Shown piece after piece: positions 12,907 through 18,272 of a stretch of 18,272 nucleotides of DNA. Below the pieces are notes generated by a model that was given only the letters and a program-made list of their open reading frames with translations, was not told the origin of the DNA and did no database searches. The position numbers and the translations under genes are program-made. Numbering within the stretch: position 1 is the first letter of the stretch; every line of letters starts with the position of its first letter. Source of the DNA: an uncultured Eubacteriales bacterium (GTDB lineage Bacteria; Bacillota; Clostridia; Oscillospirales; UBA644); assembly GCA_934486965.1 (NCBI GenBank), contig CAKSQP010000024.1, positions 1 through 18,272 on the forward strand. Direction: 5' to 3'.

Positions 12907-13986
12907 ATGAACAGAGTTTACAATTTTTCCGCAGGACCGTCCGTTCTTCCTCTGGAGGTTCTTAAAAAGGCTCAGGAAGAGCTTGTATCGTACGGCGACA
13001 GCGGAATGTCCGTTATGGAGATGAGCCACCGCTCAAAAACATACGAGGCAATTATTTCAGGTGCAGAAGCAGCGCTTCGCCGCGTAATGCAGATACCCGA
13101 TAACTACAAGGTTCTTTTCCTGCAGGGCGGTGCATCGTCCCAGTTTGCGATGATCCCCCTCAACCTTATGAAAAAAGGCAAGATCGACCTCGTCCTCACC
13201 GGTATGTGGGCTAAAAAAGCACGCGACGAGGCTCAGAAATACGGAGAAGTCAATGTCGTCGCGTCTTCCGAAGACAAGACTTTCAGTTATATTCCCGAAC
13301 TTGACAGTTCGAAATTCAACCCCGACGCGGATTATTTCTATATCTGCCAGAACAACACCATTTACGGAACGAAATTCCCGACTCTTCCCGAAACGGGAAA
13401 CGTTCCCCTTGTTGCAGACCTTTCTTCCTGCATTTTGAGCGAACCCATTGACGTTTCGAAATACGGACTCATCTTTGCGGGCGCGCAGAAGAATATGGGT
13501 CCCGCAGGTCTTACCGTCGTCATTATAAGAGAGGATCTGCTCGGCTATTCGAAAGATTTCACACCGACGATGTTCAAATACGATATCCACGTCAAGAACA
13601 ATTCAATGTATAATACTCCCCCGACCTTTGCGATCTATATGTGCAAACTCGTGCTCGAATGGGTCGAATCTATCGGCGGACTTGAAAAAATGGGCGAAAT
13701 CAACCGCAAAAAGGCAAAACTCATTTACGATTTCCTCGATTCTTCCGAAATGTTCAATGCGACTGTTGAAGGTTCTTCCCGTTCCATAATGAACATTCCG
13801 TTCGTTACCGGCAACGCCGACCTTGACGCTAAATTCATAGCCGAAGCGACTGCGGCGGGATTTGTAAACCTCAAAGGACACCGCACTGTCGGCGGAATGA
13901 GAGCAAGTATTTATAACGCAATGCCCGTCGAAGGCGTTGAAAAACTCGTCGCCTTTATGAAAGACTTCGAAAAAAACAATAAGTGA
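12907..13986 (+). CDS. serC: Phosphoserine aminotransferase
   Basis: PLP enzyme that converts 3-phosphohydroxypyruvate and glutamate to phosphoserine in serine biosynthesis. The 359 residues match the family (about 360). Visible are YNFSAGPSVLP at the N-terminus, GGASSQF (phosphate/PLP contacts), VADLSSCILS, and the PLP Lys195 in AGAQKNMGPAG. GGMRASIYNAMP lies near the C-terminus. The ATG at 12907 follows AAGGAG with an 8-nt gap. The upstream in-frame GTG overlaps that ribosome binding site and is rejected. serA follows after 8 nt, so the two are translated together. Confidence 0.97.
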   Translation: MNRVYNFSAGPSVLPLEVLKKAQEELVSYGDSGMSVMEMSHRSKTYEAIISGAEAALRRVMQIPDNYKVLFLQGGASSQFAMIPLNLMKKGKIDLVLTGMWAKKARDEAQKYGEVNVVASSEDKTFSYIPELDSSKFNPDADYFYICQNNTIYGTKFPTLPETGNVPLVADLSSCILSEPIDVSKYGLIFAGAQKNMGPAGLTVVIIREDLLGYSKDFTPTMFKYDIHVKNNSMYNTPPTFAIYMCKLVLEWVESIGGLEKMGEINRKKAKLIYDFLDSSEMFNATVEGSSRSIMNIPFVTGNADLDAKFIAEATAAGFVNLKGHRTVGGMRASIYNAMPVEGVEKLVAFMKDFEKNNK

Positions 13987-13994
13987 GGGCTGTC

Positions 13995-15161
13995 ATGTAT
14001 AAAATCAAAACTCTTAATAAAATAGCAAAATGCGGAACCGATCTTTTTGACGGAAATTTCTCCGTTGAAGAGACCGCAACACCCGACGGTATCCTCGTCC
14101 GTTCCGCTTCCCTTCACGATTACGACTATGACGCAAACAAAAATCTTCTTGCAATAGCAAGAGCCGGCGCGGGGGTAAACAACATTCCCCTGCCCACCTG
14201 CTCCGAAAAAGGTATTGTCGTTTTCAACACCCCCGGAGCAAATGCGAACGCCGTAAAGGAACTCGTCCTCTGCGGACTTTTCCTCGGTTCGAGGAAAGTC
14301 GTCGACGCGATAAACTGGGCTCAGACTCTTAAAGGCAACGGCGACGAAGTTGCAAAACTCGTCGAAAAAGGAAAGAGCAACTTTGCAGGTCCCGAAATTG
14401 CGGGCAAAACCCTCGGAGTTGTCGGTCTCGGAGCAATCGGCGCTATGGTCGCGACTGCGGCGACCCACCTCGGAATGACCGTTTACGGATATGACCCGTT
14501 CATATCGGTCGATTCCGCATGGCACATGTCCCGTTCCGTCATCAAGGCGGCGGATCTCAAAGAAATATACGAAAAATGCGATTATATCACATATCACGTT
14601 CCTCTCAACGATGAAACAAGAGGATACATAAATAAAGACACCATCTCTCTTATGAAAGACGGCGTAAGACTTCTGAATTTCTCCCGTGCGGAACTTGCGA
14701 ATTTCGACGATATGGAAAAAGCGCTTGAAGACGGAAAAGTCGCCGCTTATGTGACCGACTTCCCGAACGAAAGAGTTCTCGCGATGAAAAACGTTGTTGC
14801 TATCCCCCACCTTGCGGCGTCGACTCCCGAATCGGAGGACAACTGCGCGGTCATGGCGGTTAAGGAAATCAAAGAATATCTTCTTAACGGAAATATCAAA
14901 AACAGCGTAAACTTCCCGAATGTTTCTTCCGAAAGATCGACAGGTTCGAGAATCTGCGTTATCCACAAGAACATTCCGAATATGTTAAAGGCAGTCTCCG
15001 AAATTCTCGGCGGACAGAGCCTCAACATTGAGAATATGACAAGTAAGAGCCGCGGAGACTACGCTTATGTTATAGTAGACCTTTCCGACACTATAAACGG
15101 CGACGAGATTTCCGAACAACTCTATAAAATCGACGGAATCATCAAAGTAAGAGTTATATAA
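13995..15161 (+). CDS. serA: D-3-phosphoglycerate dehydrogenase with C-terminal ACT domain
   Basis: NAD-dependent oxidation of 3-phosphoglycerate to 3-phosphohydroxypyruvate, first step of serine synthesis. The 388 residues start at the ATG behind GAGGG. The nucleotide-binding motif is GVVGLGAIG (141-149) in a Rossmann domain. The catalytic Arg is Arg231 in NFSRAEL, where most dehydrogenases of the family have ARG(G). The catalytic His is probably His272 in IPHLAAST, and a nearby acidic residue Glu259 is in PNERV. The YVTDFPNE stretch is typical of a Clostridia/Bacteroides subfamily. An ACT domain (about 320-388, RICVIHKNIPNMLKAVSEIL) suggests serine feedback. The order serC-serA, with no serB nearby, means the phosphatase must be elsewhere. 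Confidence 0.95.
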   Translation: MYKIKTLNKIAKCGTDLFDGNFSVEETATPDGILVRSASLHDYDYDANKNLLAIARAGAGVNNIPLPTCSEKGIVVFNTPGANANAVKELVLCGLFLGSRKVVDAINWAQTLKGNGDEVAKLVEKGKSNFAGPEIAGKTLGVVGLGAIGAMVATAATHLGMTVYGYDPFISVDSAWHMSRSVIKAADLKEIYEKCDYITYHVPLNDETRGYINKDTISLMKDGVRLLNFSRAELANFDDMEKALEDGKVAAYVTDFPNERVLAMKNVVAIPHLAASTPESEDNCAVMAVKEIKEYLLNGNIKNSVNFPNVSSERSTGSRICVIHKNIPNMLKAVSEILGGQSLNIENMTSKSRGDYAYVIVDLSDTINGDEISEQLYKIDGIIKVRVI

Positions 15162-15164
15162 AAT

Positions 15165-15193
15165 AAAGAGCCATTCAAATGAATGGCTCTTTT
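15165..15193. terminator. Bidirectional terminator between serA and the zinc peptidase gene
   Basis: A 12-bp stem (AAAGAGCCATTC / GAATGGCTCTTT) with an AAAT loop, followed by T-rich sequence on both strands (TTTTCTTT plus; TATTTTATA minus). It serves the two convergent units ending on either side. Confidence 0.92.
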
Positions 15194-15195
15194 CT

Positions 15196-15894
15196 TTAAT
15201 CTCTTCGGCGGTTTACCAAAGTTATAAGTCTTAACAACTGCATTATCGACACCGCAAGAGCGGCGACATAGGTAAGGGCGGCGGCGGAAAGCACCTTTTT
15301 GGCTCCCGAACGCTCTTCGCTGTCGAGGATCCCGCAGTCGTCTATTGCCGAAAGCGCCCTGCGGGACGCATTGAATTCGGTAGGAAGAGTTACAAGTTGG
15401 AAGACCGTTGAAAATGCGAAACAGATTATTCCGACGTATGCGAATATTATAAGATAATCGCTGAGATACGAAAGAAAAATCCCGACTAAGATAAGCGGCA
15501 TTGCAAGCCTTGAACCGATATTCGTTACGGGGATTATCGCGTTTCTGAGTTTTATCGGAGCGTAACTTTCCGCATACTGCATCGCGTGTCCCGCCTCATG
15601 GCAGGCAACGCCTATCGCCGCTTCCGAAGTATCCGAATAGACCGAATCGGAAAGACGGATAACGTTCGTTCTCGGATCGTAATGGTCGGTAAGGTTTCCG
15701 CTTACCCTTTCGATTCTCACATTTGTGAGCCCTTTTGAATCAAGAACTCTTCTTGCCGCTTCCTCTCCCGTAATTCCTCTGCGGGAGTGAATTTTTGCAT
15801 ATTTTTTGAAAGTACCGTTTACATTCGCGCTTGCCCACATCGCAAAAATGACTGCGGGCAGAACATATACGATATAAGTCCAGTCCCAATACAT
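15196..15894 (-). CDS. YugP-type neutral zinc metallopeptidase, membrane protein
   Basis: A membrane-bound putative peptidase of the YugP/zinc peptidase 2 family. The 232 residues begin with an N-terminal hydrophobic helix (about 6-24). A soluble region with NLTDHYDPRTNVIRLSD (67-83) follows. The zinc motif HEAGH has His99, Glu100 and His103. Two to three more hydrophobic segments (about 130-170 and 205-225) flank PTEFNASRRA, where Glu173 is the likely third zinc ligand. Physiological substrates of the family are not well defined. GATAGGAGGT precedes the ATG. The gap to the upstream ABC exporter gene is only 11 nt, so it is the third gene of that operon. Confidence 0.92.
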   Translation of the reverse strand: MYWDWTYIVYVLPAVIFAMWASANVNGTFKKYAKIHSRRGITGEEAARRVLDSKGLTNVRIERVSGNLTDHYDPRTNVIRLSDSVYSDTSEAAIGVACHEAGHAMQYAESYAPIKLRNAIIPVTNIGSRLAMPLILVGIFLSYLSDYLIIFAYVGIICFAFSTVFQLVTLPTEFNASRRALSAIDDCGILDSEERSGAKKVLSAAALTYVAALAVSIMQLLRLITLVNRRRD

Positions 15895-15905
15895 AAAAAT
15901 ACCTC

Positions 15906-17657
15906 CTATCTGTCTCCGAACTGGCTGTTATAGAGTTCGGAATAAAAGCCTTTTTCCGCCATAAGAGAAGAGTGAGTTCCCTGCTCGACGATATTTCCGT
16001 CGCGCATAACGAGAATGAGGTCGGCGTTCTTTATCGTCTGAATTCTGTGAGCAACGACAAAGCAGGTCCTGCCCTCGGAAAGTTTCGCAAACGCTTTCTG
16101 TATTCTTATTTCGGTACGGGTGTCGATCGAGGAAGTCGCCTCGTCAAGTATCAAAATCGGCGGCAAAGTCAGAAACATTCTCGAAACGCAGATAAGTTGT
16201 CGCTGTCCCTGAGAAAGAAGACCGTCGTTTTCGTTTATTACGGTGTCGTATTGCTGCGGCAGCCTTTTTATAAAACTGTGCGCATGGGAAAGTTTCGCAA
16301 CTTCGATTATTTCGTCGAGCGTCGCGTCTTCTTTGCCGATGGCAATATTTTCGCGGACAGTTCCGTTCTTTATCCAGGTATTCTGCAAAACCATTCCGAC
16401 GTTTTTGCGGAGACTCTTTTTCGTGAATTCGTTTATATTCTTTCCGTCGATAAGAATTGCGCCCGAACAAACGTCGTAAAACCGCATTATAAGGTTTATA
16501 AGAGTGGTCTTTCCGCAGCCGGTAGGTCCGACTATCGCGACGGTCTGCCCCGCTTTTATATCAACGGTAAAATTCTTTATCAGAGGTTTGTCGGGAGTAT
16601 AAGAAAAGCAGACGTCCGAAAAAGTAACATCGCCCTTTACGTTTTCAACTGACGGCAAATTGCTGTCGTCGGGCATTTCGGGCTCGTCAAGAAGTTCATA
16701 TACTCTGCCGGCGCACGCTATCGAATTCTGTATTTCGGCGATAACTCCCGAAATTTCGTTAAACGGTTTCGTATACTGATTCGTATATGAAAGGAAACAG
16801 GAAAGGTTTCCTATTGTAAACGGCATTGCGGTCGCGGAAGTCGAAATTACGAAGAACGAACCGAAACAGACGACGCCCGCATAAACCACGGCATTTACGA
16901 ACCTTGAAGTCGGATTCGGGATAGAGGAAAAGAACGTCGCCTTGAGCGATACGCCCGCAAGATCGTTGTTTATCCTTTCGAAAGTTTTAATCGAAGCGTC
17001 CTCTCTGTTGAATGCTTTGACGGTCTTTTCGTTTCCGATTATTTCGTCGATAAAGCCCGTCTGCTCGCCTCTGAGTTCCGCCTGTTTTTTATACATCGAA
17101 TAGGTATGTTTCGATATATATTTCGCGATAAAGAGAGAAAGCGGGGTTACGACAAGAACGACAAGCGCTATTTCAAAACGCAGGACGAGCATAAAGACAA
17201 GAGTGCCGAGGATCGTCGCAACACCCGTAAAAAGTTGCCCGAAGCAAAGAATAAGCCCTTCGGAAACGGCGTCGGTATCGTTTATGATACGGCTTACAAC
17301 GTCTCCAGAAAGAGTTCCGTCGAAGTATTTGAGCGGAAGTCTGTTTATCTTTGCAAAAGCGCTTTCGCGCAGTTCGAAAAGCATTTCATACGATATCTTA
17401 TAGTTGAGAATGCTTACGGTCCATTGCAGGACCGCACCGAAAACGGTGGTCATAAGAATCTGAATAACTATCTGCCATACAGCGGAAAAATCAACGTTTC
17501 CCGCAGAAATTATGCAGTCGATCGCGCGTCCGACAAGTACGGGAAGATAAAGCGTTGCAAAAACCGCACCTATCGAAAAAAGGACGATAAGGAGCAGGGA
17601 GCCCCACTGTTTTTTCAGCGTTTTTGTGAGTCTTGCGAGAATTTCTTTGTTTTTCAT
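15906..17657 (-). CDS. ABC exporter half-transporter with catalytic NBD (heterodimer subunit 2)
   Basis: Fused membrane-ATPase half-transporter of the multidrug/lipid type. The 583 residues carry six membrane helices (about 15-310) and an NBD (about 340-583). Walker A is GPTGCGKT (377-384, Lys383). The Q-loop is Gln425, Walker B is ILILDEATSSID with Asp505 and catalytic Glu506, and the H-loop is His537 (VAHR). The signature is LSQGQ (481-485) instead of LSGGQ. Its partner upstream has an intact FSGGQ but a degenerate Walker B and H-loop, so the pair should form one active and one degenerate ATP site. The ATG overlaps the partner's TAA by one base, with AAGGAGG upstream. The substrate is unknown; drug, peptide or lipid export are all possible. 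Confidence 0.95.
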   Translation of the reverse strand: MKNKEILARLTKTLKKQWGSLLLIVLFSIGAVFATLYLPVLVGRAIDCIISAGNVDFSAVWQIVIQILMTTVFGAVLQWTVSILNYKISYEMLFELRESAFAKINRLPLKYFDGTLSGDVVSRIINDTDAVSEGLILCFGQLFTGVATILGTLVFMLVLRFEIALVVLVVTPLSLFIAKYISKHTYSMYKKQAELRGEQTGFIDEIIGNEKTVKAFNREDASIKTFERINNDLAGVSLKATFFSSIPNPTSRFVNAVVYAGVVCFGSFFVISTSATAMPFTIGNLSCFLSYTNQYTKPFNEISGVIAEIQNSIACAGRVYELLDEPEMPDDSNLPSVENVKGDVTFSDVCFSYTPDKPLIKNFTVDIKAGQTVAIVGPTGCGKTTLINLIMRFYDVCSGAILIDGKNINEFTKKSLRKNVGMVLQNTWIKNGTVRENIAIGKEDATLDEIIEVAKLSHAHSFIKRLPQQYDTVINENDGLLSQGQRQLICVSRMFLTLPPILILDEATSSIDTRTEIRIQKAFAKLSEGRTCFVVAHRIQTIKNADLILVMRDGNIVEQGTHSSLMAEKGFYSELYNSQFGDR

Positions 17658-18272
17658 TACGCTCCCGCCTCCTTCTCTCCGTACTGCGATTCGTATATTT
17701 CTCTGTAAACATCGGATTTTTCGAGAAGTTCTTCGTGCGTTCCGATTGCCGAAACTTTTCCGTCGTCAAGAACGATTATCATATCCGCATCGGAAAAAGA
17801 CGCTGTTCGCTGAGAAACTATAAATACGGTCATTTTCTTATCAGCCGAAGACAAAGCGTGACGGAGGTTCTTATCCGTCAGATAGTCGAGAGCCGAGCAA
17901 CTGTCGTCAAGAATTAAAATATCGGGATTTTTGACAAGTGCACGGGCAATACAAAGTCGCTGTTTCTGACCGCCCGAAAAGTTTCCGCCGCCCTGCGCGA
18001 CATAAGAATCAAGCCCGTCGGATTTTGACGCAATGACATTTTCCGCCTGCGCGATTTTAACGGCTTTCATGATTTCTTCATCGGTTGCATCTTCGTTGCC
18101 CCAGAGAAGATTTTCACGCAAAGTTCCTCTGAAAAGGACCGATTTCTGCGGAACATAGCCGACGGTATCGCGAAGTTCTTTTGCCGAAAGTTCGGAGATA
18201 TCCCGACCTCCGATCTCAATTTTGCCGGAAGTTGCGGTATAGAATTTCGGAATAAGATTTACAAGGGTAGTC
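17657..18272 (-). CDS. ABC exporter half-transporter with degenerate NBD (heterodimer subunit 1), N-terminus cut by window edge
   Basis: Only 204 C-terminal residues are in the window; reading starts at TTLVNLIPKFY, directly after the Walker A Lys. The membrane domain lies beyond 18272. The Q-loop is YVPQKSVLFRG and the signature FSGGQKQR is intact. Walker B is ILILDDSCSALD, with Asp in place of the catalytic Glu. The switch position reads IVSQRTASF, with Gln in place of His. These two substitutions are the hallmark of the non-catalytic partner in heterodimeric exporters such as TM287/288, BmrCD and LmrCD. The stop TAA overlaps the next gene's ATG by one base (TAATG), indicating coupled translation and a matched subunit ratio. 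Confidence 0.93.
   Translation of the reverse strand, partial: TTLVNLIPKFYTATSGKIEIGGRDISELSAKELRDTVGYVPQKSVLFRGTLRENLLWGNEDATDEEIMKAVKIAQAENVIASKSDGLDSYVAQGGGNFSGGQKQRLCIARALVKNPDILILDDSCSALDYLTDKNLRHALSSADKKMTVFIVSQRTASFSDADMIIVLDDGKVSAIGTHEELLEKSDVYREIYESQYGEKEAGA

Noticed and set aside
13911..14966. 351-codon open frame antisense to serA
   Set aside because: Same codon-bias artefact; no start signal and no recognisable domain.
1..18272. CRISPR arrays, tRNA/rRNA genes, transposases, integrases, toxin-antitoxin pairs
   Set aside because: None of their signatures was seen on either strand. A tRNA-Trp gene often found near secE/rpmG in relatives is not present here.

Overview
The window reads as chromosomal DNA of a Gram-positive anaerobe of the Bacillota, most likely class Clostridia (an Oscillospiraceae-like gut or rumen lineage). 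This is inferred from strong AGGAGG-type ribosome binding sites, consensus SigA promoters, many perfect intrinsic terminators, the order rpmG-secE-nusG-rplK-rplA, a YugP-type zinc peptidase, a Bce/Gra-like two-component system and a clostridial-type cupin. The species cannot be named from the sequence alone. No rRNA, tRNA, CRISPR array or insertion sequence was found.

Layout. (1) 1-1508, minus strand: a two-component system, with an OmpR-type response regulator followed by a short two-TM histidine kinase that runs off the left edge. (2) 1521-3919, minus strand: an information-processing operon, rpmG-secE-nusG-rplK-rplA, with a consensus promoter at 3891-3919, a structured leader, a likely L1-binding mRNA element between rplK and rplA, and a perfect terminator at the end. 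(3) 4023-6920, plus strand: icd (NADP-type isocitrate dehydrogenase of the eukaryote-like class) and gpmI (cofactor-independent phosphoglycerate mutase) as an operon with its own promoter and terminator. (4) 6978-8251, plus strand: a single GNAT-like (BcerS/YghO-type) gene, ending at a bidirectional terminator shared with (5) 8250-8954, minus strand: a cupin-rhodanese operon whose promoter carries a palindrome centred at -41.5. (6) 9047-10125, minus strand: a small accessory island with a Cys-rich miniprotein, a phage terminase-small-subunit-like protein, a cluster of hairpins and 11-bp repeats, and a small membrane/coiled-coil protein. (7) 10380-12800, plus strand: a polar amino acid ABC importer (lipoprotein, permease, ATPase) with a terminator-like hairpin after the binding-protein gene. 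(8) 12823-15193, plus strand: serC-serA, the first two steps of serine biosynthesis in reverse gene order, closed by a bidirectional terminator. (9) 15196-18272, minus strand: a heterodimeric ABC exporter pair (upstream half cut by the right edge) with a YugP-like zinc membrane peptidase as third gene.

How it fits together: most of the window is core metabolism and translation. gpmI and serCA both act on the 3-phosphoglycerate node, and an amino acid importer lies just upstream of serCA. I found no clear undescribed system. The most unusual stretch is the 9.0-10.1 kb island, especially three copies of an 11-bp motif next to the terminase-like gene. The best-supported regulatory observations are the 23S-like L1 site upstream of rplA, the -41.5 palindrome of the cupin operon and the alternative hairpins in the rpmG leader.
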